64,000 nt of DNA from Dasyornis broadbenti. Its lineage: Eukaryota; Chordata; Aves; Passeriformes; Dasyornithidae. Shown here one piece after another: positions 1-13,923 of this stretch. Below the pieces are notes generated by a model. The model ran no database searches. It worked only from the letters and a program-made list of their open reading frames with translations, and was not told where the DNA came from. The translations under genes and the position numbers were made by a program. The DNA is taken from NCBI GenBank assembly GCA_013397935.1, contig VZRN01000791.1:186001-250000 (forward strand), written 5' to 3'. How positions within the stretch are numbered: the stretch's first letter is position 1; the number at the start of each line of letters is the position of its first letter.

Positions 1-2405
1 ATTTCAGATTTTTCTGTGGAAATTGGTGGATTTTTATACTAACTGTGCATTGAGAGGGGTTATTTTGCAATGTCTGTAGAGGCTGGGTTAAATAGCAGGT
101 TTTGCGATTACTTCAGAGGCAGCTTTTCCTGTAGTATCCATCCCTGGAGTGGAAATGCAGGTCAGCCAAGGGAGCACCTGTGCTGTAATCCAATAACAAA
201 ATGTTGGGTAAAACACAGTGTGCCTTGGTGGGCCTGGGCTCTGATGTTGCTTCCTGAGCTGTTCTGTGTTAAACCTGATTGTGTTTGCCTCTTTGGGCAA
301 AAGTCAACAAAACCACTTAGATCTCTTTGAGTTTGTTGTGAAAACAAAGAATTAATTATCCTGAAAGGGACTCAACAGGGAGAGTCCTGCGAGTTGCTTG
401 GATAAGACGGAAGGCAGGAGAAACCTTTGGACAAAACTGCATTCTTTTTGTCAAGGTTTCTTTTGCTCCCAGAGGATGTGGACATTAGCAGGTTATTTAC
501 TGTGTAAGTGCAGGCATTTAAGGGTAGGCTTTATGCTTGAAACCCAGCCTGTTTTAGAGCTCATTTTGATCTTCAAGGATGTTATAGGGCAGGTTCAACC
601 TGCTTCATGATCTGTAGGTAAAGCTAATATCCAATAAACAATAAATACATCTACATGCGCTATATACATCAGAGGAAAGCATCAGATAAGAGAACTGCAG
701 TCCAGCTTCCATCTGCACCTGGACACCTGGGTTAGATGTGAATGTACTTAAATCAAGAAAGTAAGCAACTAACCACATGTAGAAGATTTACCTCTATGAA
801 TTTCAGCTCTATTTTAAAAACGAGAGTTGTTTGTATGCCGTGGTTCACCTATATTTCTTACTGCAAAATACTTAAAACTTGGCATTTTGAGTTGGATTTA
901 TTTTTTAATTTTCATTATATAGTTTAGTAATAGCTTTTAACTCCATGTGTTGCTTGGGTAACTAAAACCCCTGTAGGTAGGAAGAACTGTGTGAGCGTAG
1001 TAGGCAAACGGTAGAGGAAGATTTTGTGTCTCAACCATTGAGACAGAATTACACAAGCCGAGAGAACAAAGAGCTGTTCTGCTCACTGGAAGCTTTCCTA
1101 GGTGACGTACACAGGATTTGAGAAGTGTGCAGTCTAAAGCAGACAGTTCTGAGGCACAGGTGGCTATGTTAGGTACATGTACTGAGCTGTAGCAAACTGC
1201 ATGGATAGCAATTGAAAAGCTAGTTTCACAAATGTAACAAAGAGATTCCCTGTTGAGGAGCTTTAGCATTTTCCTAACCCTATTAAAATATTTCTCACAC
1301 GATGTTTCTTTTTTTTTTTAAATTTCTCCTCCATTTTTGCAGTGCACAGTGGGTGTCACCATTCTACCACTGCTGCTAAGCTTTTCATTTTGGGAAAGTG
1401 TTTTTCTCTGCAGTCTAACTTGGGTCTGCTTTAGAGATGGTTTTTATGAGTTGGCTTTATAGTGCCTTTCATAGTGAAACTCTAATGATACAAAAAATAC
1501 AGTAATTGTTTTGCATTAATGAAATACAAGCATTTGCCCTTATGTGTGGCGGTGCGTCAGGCGACACTTATGTCAGAACAGTTTGTCACATTTGTTATGT
1601 AACTTCAATGTTTAACCTAGCAGAGTTTAAAACTACATAGTTCATGAAAACTTGAACTGCATATCAGTAGTCAGGTCTTAGATGATTTAACTATACTAAC
1701 AAGATCTTTTGTTTAATACGTAGTATTATTATATCATCACAAAATACTACAGAGCTGGTTTAAAGGATTGAAAGCAATTTGCCTGATGTACAACATTTTA
1801 ACTTTTGGTGGCTGAACAAGAATACAAGTGTCCTTGTTCTTTATTCAGAGCTTTAGCCAACAGACTTTCCTTTCTCTAATATTCATAGATTAGTTGTGGC
1901 TATCTGTTGATACTCTGCTTGTTACTTTAGTTATAGATCATATAATTTTCCTAGCAGTAAATTATTCAAATTAAGGTACTTGGTTTACACAAAGTCTTTC
2001 ACCTTGCTTTACATGAAAACTGACTGGTGTGTCTAGGAGAATAAATTTAGAAGCAGCATGAAAGATAATACTGTGTTGGGTGACTGACTTGTGCAGGGAG
2101 GGAAGCAAGGACATACAGATTTGAAATAATTAGCTTTTAGTGTTTTGTTCTGGTGGCCATAACTAAATTTTCCATTGAGATTTAAAAATATATACATGAT
2201 GACATTAAAAAAGGAGAGCCAGATCTTAGTTGCTCTAGTATGAATCTGGAATAACTTTTAAATTTCAGTGACTGATGCATCGGCAGCTAAAATCAGAACC
2301 CAAGCCACAGCTATTGTGTTTCATCTTCTCTTCAGGCACTTAAAGGGAACTTCGAAGGTTGAAATCTGAAGAATTGTAATGAGTTCACTAATTTGGGGGA
2401 GGATG

Positions 2406-2411
<6 letters not shown>

Positions 2412-2460
<49 letters not shown>
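2412..2460. repeat. 49-base homopolymer T tract
   Basis: Uninterrupted T from 2412 to 2460. It could be the poly(A) tail of a minus-strand retrocopy, but no gene is recognisable next to it and I found no clear target-site duplication. It could also be an expanded homopolymer or an assembly artefact. Confidence 0.9.
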
Positions 2461-2461
<1 letters not shown>

Positions 2462-5400
2462 ACTTCCAGTAATATCTGAGTGTGAGATTGAAAAGAAGAT
2501 TTTGTGAAATCTATCCATATTTGTGGTGTGATTGAACATATACATAAACATGTGTGCAGGTACATACATAGCTTACATTTAACCCACTTCCTCTTTTCAG
2601 AAACCTGAAATATAAAATCTCTGTGTCATTTCTTTTTCAGTTGAGCACATGCAACAGCGTCTTAATATTTTGAAAAGTCCCATCTTCATCTGCTTATTTG
2701 AATATTTCATATTGTTTTATTTGTCCTTTGATGATACCTTACAGGAATATGTAGGTGAAATAATAATGTAGAGAGGGTATGCTAATAGATGAAAGGTTTA
2801 ACATTTTTATAGGCTTCTGCTTAGCTATAGATAGGGTTCTGCAGAATTGTATAAAATTCTGAGTAAATCAGAATTTCCACTTGCCAGACTAGTTGCATTG
2901 GAAGAGCTGAATTGGATCCCTTCTCTTGTTTTAGACTGGTGGCAGGGAAAGGAAAAGTCATAACCTGGTCACAGTTGTGGTTGTTCAACAGTAGCAAAAG
3001 CAGATTAGAGAATACACCCAAGTGCTGGTAGGTTTCCAGTGCATAGGCACTGAAATGTGCCAAAATTTAAAGTTTGAAGTTTTTTTTTTTTTAAACAGGA
3101 AAATGATCATAGAAACCAAGGAAGAAAGACTGTTTAATAATGTGTATTTAAATAATTCAAAATCTAGGAATATATCATATATATATATGTGAAATGTTGA
3201 ACTTATTATTTGCAATGTACCTTTAAAACCAGATATGTTAGCTCTAGCACGTATCAGATATAAACTTTAAAGTTATCCCTCAAAAAAATTGGTTTTGAGA
3301 CATTGAACTTCAATGTCTCAAAAAGATTGTACATGTACTTCTTTTTAAACTGGAGGTATAAATCTTATAATTAAAAATATTTTTATTTAGCTATCAGCTA
3401 TCAAAGTGTTTAGTATTTGACCTCAAATACCCAGTGTAATGCTATTAAGCTCTAGTTGAATTTTCTTTTGGGTTTGTTTTTATTTTTCTTGCTAGGAATA
3501 ATGAATCTTTTAAGAAAATATAATCTTTTAAGAGAATTTCACATTTATACAACTTACTTCATGTGGCCTTTTTTATTTTTAAACCAGATAAACAAGTTAT
3601 TCATGGAAATAACTCTACCCACTTGTTGAAAAGCAGCTGCTATCACAGAAGAATGTAAACTCTGTTTAAGATGGCATGTCCTGTGTAAATGATGAACATA
3701 AGAAATGCTGCATTCTGTGTTCAGTGAAAGACAAACCACAGGTTAAGGTGATAAAACATAGTTCTGAGGAAAGAATTATTCAGAAGATTTTTTTCTTCTT
3801 AGTGTAAAATACTGATTCATAAATGTGTAGACATTTTTTAAAAATGCAACAATTTACCTAGGACCAAAAAGCTATAAAACTGAAGATACCTGCTTAAATG
3901 TGTTCTTCACAAAAAGTACAATGTGAAGTTAGGTAGAAAAGAAAATCATGTGTTATCCTGAATGTACGGCTCCTTTGATTAGAGCAGAGCCAAAAGGCTG
4001 CTTGTTAAAATATGATTCACTTCTCTCCAGTGGCTATTTCCACAAGACAAGAATAGGATTGTTTCTTTGATAGATGAATAGAAGAAATACAGAAGAGGTA
4101 AGAAAGCAGGTGTGTCAGCACATAACAAGTGTCCTTCTGAAAACAGCTAAGTCCGAGGTTTAACCTATCATTAGGTTTTACGCTTTGAATTAATCTGCGC
4201 AGTGAAATCTGGTGAAAAGTACAGAGTAAGGTGTTTTTTAGTAATTATTTCTAAGCATGTGTTTCTGTTACAATAAATTACTAACCATAGCAGTTTTGGC
4301 TGTGATGGAAAATATGGAAAAGTCTGTCCTTGATTTGCGTCTGACTGCAGCAGCTGGCGTAGGTGTATCCAGCTAGGTGTGCCAAAACCAACTGGGATAG
4401 CTATTAATTTACTAAATAGATGTTCTCTGTCTTTTGGCGGTCTGTTGATTACCAAAAGGTTTGCTGGGTTTTTTCTCTTCAGTATATAAATTTAGCAAGC
4501 TTAATGATTTTCAAAAAATAAACACATGAAATCAAAGATGCATTCATTGTCTATAAGACAGTGCCATCTTTTCTCCTGTTAGAGGGGCTTGTACAGGCTG
4601 AGGTTCATAACCAGTGTAGGGTGTGTATTCTGATACTATTTTTTGTTTGTGAGATAAATTTGTGTTTAAGATGAGATAGATGATAAAGTACCTCATGAGG
4701 CACCTTCAATGCCCTGAAATACCATTTGAACCAGTTTCATTGTCCAGCTCTAATAGTGTGATTTATGGAAGCTCTCTAAGCATAGAAAGTATGAGGTTTT
4801 GTTTTACAGAATTTTGAAGGCACAGAGTATTTACTTACACTTAAAACCTGTAATTTTAAAAGATGCAGATATGAAGACTTGAGAGGAGAATGATAAGTAC
4901 TGTCATTGAGAGAGCTTTTCTGTCCCCTCTCTCCCTCCCTTCTGCGGGAAGGGGAGGCCAAGGTTGAACGATCCACACCAAATTGCATAAATTTGGTTTA
5001 TAACTGTGGAGGGTGAGGTGACATTAACAAATACAGCTTTCAAAAGCATGTCTGGTCCGTGGTGTAAATTGCATGAGGTAATCCTACCGGGATGGAGGGG
5101 AGAGAAGACTGTGCAAAAGACGATTAGAGACTAACATGCTAGCACTGTTGTTAGCTAATGCAGCTTATTTTATCTCCTGGCGCCACCACTTTCGCTCTTA
5201 ACTGGCATCACATCCTTGTTTTTGGACAGTGTTTCTTCTGCAACAATTAGGTGCAGTTATGTGAGAGGTAGAACTCTCTTAAAATGTTGTAAACTGCTCC
5301 GTTGCATGTATTTGTAGTGGTCAACTCTCCAAGACTGTGGTACTCAACAAATCCACCTGCAACGATGCTCTTCTGTTAACTTCTTGGAGCTGCAGGTAGA

Positions 5401-7392
5401 TAATTTCAATTACCAAGAGTCCTGTTAGTGCAGAGATTATATAGCTTGGACCTTGGAATATTATCTCCCAAGCAAATGAACAAAACTAAGTAGCTGAAGC
5501 TCCTAATCATAATGCAGGAGAAATTATGCATTGCTGTTTAAGCTGTACTTTAATTTATCTGAGGTGTATGCCAAAAGCCAGCAGTCTTTTTTGGAGTTTT
5601 TGTTAAATCTTCGTCATTTGCCCACAGTAGCTTGGTTTTGTTTTTTTTGCTTCTGAATGCTCCTAGATTGACTGTCCTTATCACTTGTGTGCTCTCAGGT
5701 GGTGTTTAAAAAGTCCTTCTTTTCTTTGCCTTGTCAAAGAAAAATAAAAGCAGAATCACTGTATCTATCTCGGTTAGCAGATTGATATTTTGTGCTTCAG
5801 GGTCCCATAGTTTGTAAGGAAAAATACCTTAACTCTTCAAATTCAAATGTAAATCTTTTCTTACTTAAGAACATTGTCAGTAAGAGAGGAAGAATTATCC
5901 TTAGAGATTTCTGAGGTAGAATATGAATAAATCAAACCTACTTACTTAATCTTTTCTGGAAGGGATTGTAAGTTTTGGTTAGGTCTGCTTTGGCTCCGAA
6001 TGGTTTGAGATGGGCTTCATCCCTACCTTTCTGTCAAAGCTTTGTGGATCTAAGGTGAGAAGGGAAGGACACTTAAGACATTGACATGGAAATAAGCAGC
6101 TCTGGGTCTGCAGGTTTGAATGCCTACTGAGGGCAGGACTAATGAATAAAGCATCACCATTTCTTCATTGCTTATTTTTAGCAGAACCCCAACACTCTGG
6201 TGCAGATTTAAATAGTAGCTCATAAAGATTAAGAGTTGATATTTTTCATCTGGAACTTTTCCATAACAAAAACAGTCAGAATTGGAGCTACTGCTCAGCT
6301 ACAGGCTCTGTGCACTTTTGTCTCGTATTTATTAGCTCATGTAACTTTGTGTTTGGTTTGCTGAGTTTTATATGGAGAGGTATGTCTTGGTGTGCATTCG
6401 TACAAAATGGGTGTTTTCTTTCAACTTTTCTCTCTGTCAAGTCTCTAAAAGAGAAAGAAAGGAAACAATATTGAATGAACCACTAATGCTGCATACTAGT
6501 AATATTTGGGCGTACTAGAAATAATGTGTCTCACAGTCCACTCTACTGAAACGTCCCTTAATTCATTTTAATGTCTCACTTCATTCTTATTTATATACTT
6601 TGTTGTTCTTTATGCTGCTGCCATGTTGTATTACAAGTACCTACACATGAAATCTGTTCTGCTCTTCTGTCACGTCTGGGTCTTTTCCAGCACAAGGACT
6701 GTCCCTACATGTCCTCTTCCATGACACTTGCTTCCGAATTTTTTCTCCCATAAATTATAAAGCTTTTTTTCCCCCTAGCGTATCATCTAACCAGGATTTC
6801 TTTCTCATATGCAGAGTACTCTGTACAGTTCATTGTTGTGATCTCAGCACCATTTTCCTCATATTTTTTGTATTAACACAGTTGCAAAAGTATCTTGACA
6901 GCTTTTAATTTTTTTTAAGAGAATATTGCGCAATGCCAAGTTTTATACTTTCAATAAGTGTGCCTAAATTACATAATGCATTATCCTAGTGGGCTCTAAT
7001 ATTCTTTCACAGAAATAGATTGAAGTCTGTGGTGTCTCAAGTTGGAGTTGTTTTACCCAAACAGTTTTAGAAGATACGTAAGCAGAAATCTTTACATTTA
7101 TCAAGACCTAGATTTATTACAATCTCTAAAATAATTTACAATGTGCTTCGTGTAGGAGCTTTAAAATGTGAATGAATTTTTAAAGCTGAATGTTAAAAAA
7201 ATAGCCAGCTCAAGCCTTGAAGTCACAAGTCATTAATGTTGAGTAAGAATAAAGATTTTAAGCCATTTTAACATGAAGTGTGTTCTTTTTACAATTCCCC
7301 ACATTATCTTAACAAAATGAATGAGCTTTCATTATGAAAAAAGTAAAAAGTACAAGATTAAAGTTGATGAGCTAAATCAAGGTGTCCTGCTT

Positions 7393-7441
7393 GGTTGATT
7401 TAAATCCATGATTAAAATCAGGATTTGATTTAAATCAATCC
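7393..7441. repeat. GATTTAAATC quasi-palindrome, possible old element fragment
   Basis: The left arm ggttgatttaaatcc and right arm ggatttgatttaaatcaatcc are near reverse complements around a short AT spacer. Such GATTTAAATC-rich stretches occur in degraded interspersed repeats of reptiles and birds. I cannot name the family. Confidence 0.4.
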
Positions 7442-10140
7442 ACTGTTCTTTCAGCCAGTCTTAAATGAGCTGTTCTTCATTTCCTGCCTAATTAGAATTA
7501 CTTCTGTAGGATTAGTTAGGACTGTGCTTTGATACAGAAAATCTGTTGCACCCTCTGAATTCCCTGGATGTTGGTTTTGGGAGATGAAGACCATTTTCCC
7601 TCATGTTTTCTTCTTTTCATATAATAGTTTTAATGAAGTGAGACTACTCCTAGAGAAGTAAACCACTGTACCTTAATGGCTGGAGATCGAAAAACAGGTC
7701 TACAGCTGTAGCTCACCTTCTTAAGGATCATTTCAGCTGATGACTTTTTCAGAAAGCAGGGAAAGGGTTGATGCTCACCTGTGTCCTCGTGCCATGTGTC
7801 CATTATCTTGGGACTGATGTTCCCGGGTGCCTGCCTCCCACAGAGCCTTGTCTGTTTAGCCTGGTGCAGGTCACCCTCACCCACAGAAATGACTGAATAT
7901 AGAGGTGTGGAGATGTAACTATGGAAATGAGAGGCAGTAGAGGTAATAATGGCTATTTTTCCCATGGCTTCATGCCCACCAATGTGCCCACTGAAAACGA
8001 ACAGAGTGGAAGGTCTTGTGGAAGCTTGTCTCTTCCTAGAAGCCTTGCAAATTTCTGCACAGGGTGGATGCTCTGGTAACCTGTCAATTTAAGCTTGTTC
8101 TACAGTCTTTTCCTCAGCTGGCAACAATCTTTTATTTATTTATTCGTTTATTTTCTCCAATTCCCTGTCTTTGTGACACTTTTGGATATGAAGTACTTGT
8201 TATATTCCTGTGAAACTTAAGTGGAAATTGTCAGCTTCTTAACTCATTGTCTTGCTATGAGGGCACTTGTGAGCAACAGTCACACAAGCTTCATTTTCCT
8301 TGCGGTAAAGAAAAGCCTGTAATAGAGCTCTAAGGAAGGTTTATCTTACTACAACCTGTAGTCCAGGGGTTTTTACACTTACAGAAGCAGCCTGTGATAA
8401 ACTACTTTGTTCTCTGAAGTGTAACTAAACAGCAATTTCTGTTTCTAGCTATTGCATTCCTCCTGAAAAATAAAGAAGTGATTTCATCCTGGTGCAAAAT
8501 CCAGGACAAAACCAGACAATTTTACTGCATGGACTATAAGCAGATCTCTTCAGAAAATCCCTTAGTTGTTGGTTTAATTACTTTGTTTGTTCTGGAAGAC
8601 AAATCATGGGAGGGATGGTCTTCTGTAGCACAACCTTGGAAAACCAACTCAGAGTAATCATCCCGTTAAATGCTGCCTGCCTGGCCTTTGCCAATCTTAA
8701 GAACTTTGTGCTGCAGCTTCCCTGTAGGAGAAAAGGGTTTTCAATAAGGCTCTTTTCCTATGATTTTCTTTCTTATTTGAATTGGACAGCTGTTTAAGAA
8801 AGAGATTACTATATACTCTGGACTTTTGCAGTGCCTAATATTGTGAGATGCGGGGGAGGCATGGAGACAACTATGAAATACTACTTTATTAGTGATGTGC
8901 AGAGAAGATTGTTTGGAAAAAATATTACTGCCAGTTCTGAAAGCTGAAGAATTTACCCTTATGAAAATGAAAAATGTGTAAAAGCTTGCTTGTAGTTGTA
9001 ACAAGAAAATAATGTTTTGTTACCTAGAATGTAATTTAAAATATGTTATGGAAATTTACATTTTTCTAAAGAAGGAGCTGCCAAATCAAATTAGTTTTGA
9101 ATTCATGAAAACTCTCATTGAGGGATTCAGACAAGCCATATGCTACTGTCTTGCAAACATCAAGGCAAGGGAAAGTATTGTGTGGGCTTTTATCACATTT
9201 TAGTCATTTTGAGAAGAAAATATGTTTTCATATTTTTGTGCGTACAATTTGTATTGCAATTTAATGAGAAAGAAATGACATGTACCTAAGATAAATCTAG
9301 ATAATGAAAATCTAGTCAGATGCATTCAGCTTGATTTTAGAGCACTTCATATATTGAGGGATTTTTGTTTTTAATGGCTATTATGGAAATTTATCTTATG
9401 TTGGACTCATTTCAATACTGTGGCAGCCAATTTCAGGTACTTATATGGACTGTCTAGAGAGGAAAAATAATTCTTGCAGCAGCTGTTGGTGCACAGAAGG
9501 CAGGTTCAGGTGTGAAGCTACTCCTAGGGACTTTTTGGTATTTCATCCTCAAAGCAGAGACATGATGCTTATTAAACAGTACTTCAGGATAATGCCAAGG
9601 GTATAAAAAGCAACACTTCTAAATCTGCAGCCTGGTGGTCTGTCACCCAGCTCAAAGCTGCTTTGTGCCAAATGTCCATCACTGCTACTCCCAACCCCAG
9701 CTCTGCCACAGCTGCAGCCTTCCACGCCGTGGTGTTCAAGGCCCTGTATGTTTGTGGACACTTTCTGTGCTGTTTCAAAACAAGGATAAAATGGATAAAA
9801 CTCCAGTTATATCCAGAAGTAAGAGCGTTGAGATTAGTTGGTGAGTACAGGAATCTGTAAATGGAGAGTTTAGGTTTTCTTACTGGCTTTTTTTTAACAG
9901 GGACTTTTGAGCCCTGTTTCCAAAGGTGCAGGTTCATAGCCCATCAGTGCAGAAGCTGTGGCTTCCTGTTCAAAGGTCCCCGTGCTGCTTTCCAGAAGAG
10001 GGAATGACTGGGGAGCGGCTGATGAGCAGGGGGTGCACTGCAGCTGTGCTCCAAAGGGTCTGCACTGAACACCTGTATCAGGTCTCAAAACTCAGCCTTT
10101 CACTCTTCTTTGCCCCATCCCTGGGTTCAATGCCGAGTTA

Positions 10141-10253
10141 GACAGGGCTTTGAGCAACCTGGTCTGGGGGTAGGTGATCATGTCCATGGCAGGGGGTTGG
10201 AACTAGAAGATCTTGAAGGTGCCTTCCATCCCAAACCTTTCCTTGATTCTGTG
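10141..10253 (+). mobile_element. CR1 LINE 3' tail fragment
   Basis: Matches the CR1 3' end: gggctttgagcaacctggtc, then ggcagggggttggaacta, ccttccatcccaaacc and a final gattctgtg. It is 5'-truncated, as most CR1 copies are, and on the + strand. CR1 ends in short octamer repeats, not poly(A). Confidence 0.88.
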
Positions 10254-12389
10254 TTTTGGTTTAGGCTGTGAACATCTGTTTTTCAGTGTGAATTTGCATA
10301 CCAAATTATGAAAATGAAAACCATACAAAAAACAGTTAAATGAATCAACCTAAAAAGCTGATTTGTACCTGTGGAGAAGCTAAAGGCAGCTTCTCTTTTG
10401 CTGGAGGGTGATATGGGTTGCTCTAGGGTTTTGCTTGTGTATGCGATGGGGCTGGTTTGGGATAGGTTTTTTGTTTGTTTGTTTCTCAAGACCCAATTAA
10501 GACTTGAAATACCATTGATTCCCACCGTGCACACACAACCCATACCACACGTGACATGGCATCCTCCCTTTGGTCAGACAAGCTGACACTGACATTTCTG
10601 CAAAGACCCTCATGTGTTACAAAAGGCAACTTCTAAAGAATTAAACTTCACAAAGTCACTTTTATCTTCTCTGTGTGACACTTGTTTCCCATTAATTTAG
10701 AGAAAAAAGGCTTGTTGTCAGTATCAGAGCATTAAAAACATACATCATTCTGTGAGCTGTTCAGACGTGGTCAAAACTCACATAAATAATTCTCTAGCCT
10801 TGGTGTTTTAGGAAGGGCACCAGATGGTGCTCCAGAAAGAGGGGGGGAAAAAAGGATTCCAGAAGTATTAATTAGTTTTTGGGTTGTCTTTAGAATCATT
10901 ATGTATAGGAGCATTTTTTAAAATATTTTTGCTAATTAGTTCATGTTTTTACAGAAGCTGGAGATGATTAAAAACGTTCTGCACCCTCACAAAAGACAGA
11001 ATAAGTTTTTGTCTTTGGCAGCCAGATTCTTTGACCCACTGAGCCATCCAATCACCCCTCAAGATGCTCAAAGATGGCCTGGAGTAGCTGTAAAATTGTT
11101 TTTCCCTTTTCAGAAGTGTTTTCTGCCAGGCAGCCAGCATGGTTGTATTCCTCTTGGTACAGTGGTGGTTTGGGAGGGCTGTAGGTAATGGGTGCTATTG
11201 GAGTCCCCTTGAACATGATAGCTTTAGAGCCACAGCACAGCAGGACACCTTGCAACTGACTGACTCAGGGAGGTTTTCAACTTGGCAACAGCTGAAGCAG
11301 TCCCTCACAGGCCCCCTATGAAAGCTATTTCTCTGCAGAAAAAACAAGAGTGCTCTTGGGAGTAAAGTACTTCTCACTTAGTTCCCAGTACTGCAGTATA
11401 AAGATGCACATATCCTGAAAGCCCTACTCTTCAGGAGAGCATCTGCTTCAGCCAAGCATTGCAGTAGCTTGTGTAGTTTGCCCACAAATGGGCTGCACAG
11501 CAAACACCTTGTCTTCAATGGCTGCAAAATGGTACTTCTCTGAGTACATAATTAGTGTCAAAAAATGGGTAACTAGCATTATACAAGTAAAAGCTCCTGC
11601 CACAAATCAAAATAACTCAGGAGACCCGTCCTCCATGTTCCTGCTCAGGGACAAGTGGTGATATGGGCAGCTGCAGCAGTACCTAGACAGGGAAATTGGT
11701 AATTATGGCCCAAATGTGTAGGTCAAAACAAGATGTTCAAATGTACTTAACGGTGCAGTTGGGCATTAACGCAGTTTACAGGAGCGTGATGCGCTGTAGC
11801 AGCTGTCATGCTGACTAAAACACAGCTGCCTTCTCTGCAGAGTTTCTGACAGGTATATAGAGAAGGCAGTGACTTTCACACCAAGACTGGTGTTTACAGA
11901 GAGTTTCAATGACAGCATAAGTGCAGCCACTCTGCACTGGAAGCCGTGCACCTGAGGTGAGCTGCTCTGAAGGAATTGTTGTTTACTTGGCCATTCAGAT
12001 CAAAATCTGAAATTACAAGCGCCAAAGCCTGTGCAGCCGCTATCATTCCTGATACTGCTGTTCAGGACTGTGTTGACGTGAGTTGTGTAAAAAACACATT
12101 CCCTAAAGCCAGCATAGTGTATTACCCAGACAGTAAAAGTTTCTACCTGCAAACCATGTAGCAGGTTTTATTAGTGGCATAGGCACAAACCTGGAGTTGA
12201 GGGACTCACTGAGCTGGGATTAGTAGTAGTAATAGTAGAGGCTACTGGAAGTAGTAATGGCTGCGTGGGCATCCTAAAGTGCTCTTACACATAAGATTGG
12301 TCTGCTGAGGGCTGGATCCCTCAGCAGTTGTTTGTCTGTACCTCTGTATTATCTTACAAGTGGGGTCCTGGGCTTTCAGGATGCTACCA

Positions 12390-12411
12390 CAATATTTATA
12401 ATAATAATAAG
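12390..12411 (+). repeat. Short (ATA)n microsatellite
   Basis: A run of aatatttataataataataagg in intron 1. It is too short to be more than a simple repeat. Confidence 0.6.
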
Positions 12412-13837
12412 GAGGGAAGCCTGGTCAGCATAACTCTTTTCTAGTAGTAATGCTGATGTTTCATGCCTTCATGCTCATGCTGTGGCTCTATTTGTTCTTG
12501 AAGATAAATATGTGCATAAATATTTGAAAGCTTGAACTTCTTTATAGCTTCTGTTTTCACACACTGAGAGTAACTCCCTTTTTGGGCCTACACACAGGCC
12601 TTGCAATGCATCCTGCTGCTTTTAAGCTTTTTAGCAGCATTGTATTTGCAGAAGGCAATGCCTACATTTAAAATTCTAGAAAGTAACTCCTATATTAATT
12701 TAAAGCATTAATAGAAATCATGCTTTGCATTTTCTAACCTTTCATGCTTTTCTCCAGAGGGCAGCTGAGACTTCCAGCAATTTGTTTAAAAACGGAATGG
12801 TACCTATATGTTCCAATGTTATATTATATTGGAAAATCACTCTAAGCTGTGACTGCATCCACCAGATTTGAGCTGCTGTGGTGTTTCCAACATGGTTTTA
12901 TATATGCAACACTACTTTAAGCAATGGTTTGTGGGTTTTTTGGTAAAAAAAAGAAATAATTCATGCAAAGCAGAAAAGTGATAGCACATCAAATGCCAGT
13001 GTGTATATGCACGTAGAAATGTAAATACATATGAGGTGGAGACGCAGAATCTGACACTTGGCGTCATTTCCTACTCTCACACGTCATTTATATCCTCAAG
13101 TAGACATGATGGGCTCTGAAGTCACATCAGCTATAGGTATCTCCATATCCATCTGTCTGTGTTTCACCATTGAATAAGAGTCTGTGTAACCTTCACTCTT
13201 TGTTTTTATATATTGCTTGCAATTTTTGCTCCCGATACACATCTTAGTTTCCAGCATACTGCTTAAGAAAGGCAGGCAAAGACAAAACTATCAGAAATGA
13301 AGGTGGTATTGATTTCTCCTGTTGGTGAAAGTGCACATCTGCTGCAGCTCATCCTCCTGAGGCAGGAGACTGTTGCCAGTACCAAGCCTCGCTACAGGCA
13401 TTCATGAAATTTTAAAAACTGTGTCTGTGAGGAGCCCATTAAATCTAAAGAGAACCACAGAGGAATTCTCAGTCATTTATTTTAGCATAAATCATAGGGA
13501 TTTGTAGCATTATACTTTCAATGAGCTTTTCCCCTTTCATGCCTATGTTGCTGTGCCATCAGGGAAATGATAGGTCTTGTTTCCAGGTAACAAAGACCTG
13601 TTGATGATTTGGCGAGGCTGCATTCCTCTCATCTGTGTTGCTCTGTCCTCTCCCGTATCAGTAGGGAAAGCAGTTGATAAAAAGCCTGTTGTCAGCTGCA
13701 GGGTGTCTGTCCAACAGGTTATGTTGAAAGCATGTACAGCTTTTTCCACCCACTCAGTGTCACGGAAGGATGAATCTGTCCTTCATCTGTGCCCTCTAAA
13801 GTTCTATGGTCTGTAAGGCCTTTTTGTTTGTTTGTTT

Positions 13838-13923
13838 GTGTTATTTTTTGGAGTTTTTTGTTTGTTTTTGGTTTTGTTTTGTGTTATTTTTTGGAGTTTT
13901 TTGTTTGTTTTTGGTTTTGTTTT
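13838..13923 (+). repeat. Perfect 43-bp tandem duplication, T/G-rich
   Basis: Units 13838-13880 and 13881-13923 are identical, starting gtgttattttttggag. A GTTT microsatellite run precedes them. Perfect identity suggests a recent duplication or variable copy number. Confidence 0.9.

Noticed and set aside
937..1269. 110-codon minus-strand frame
   Set aside because: No motif or supporting signals; length is within chance for this much AT-rich DNA.
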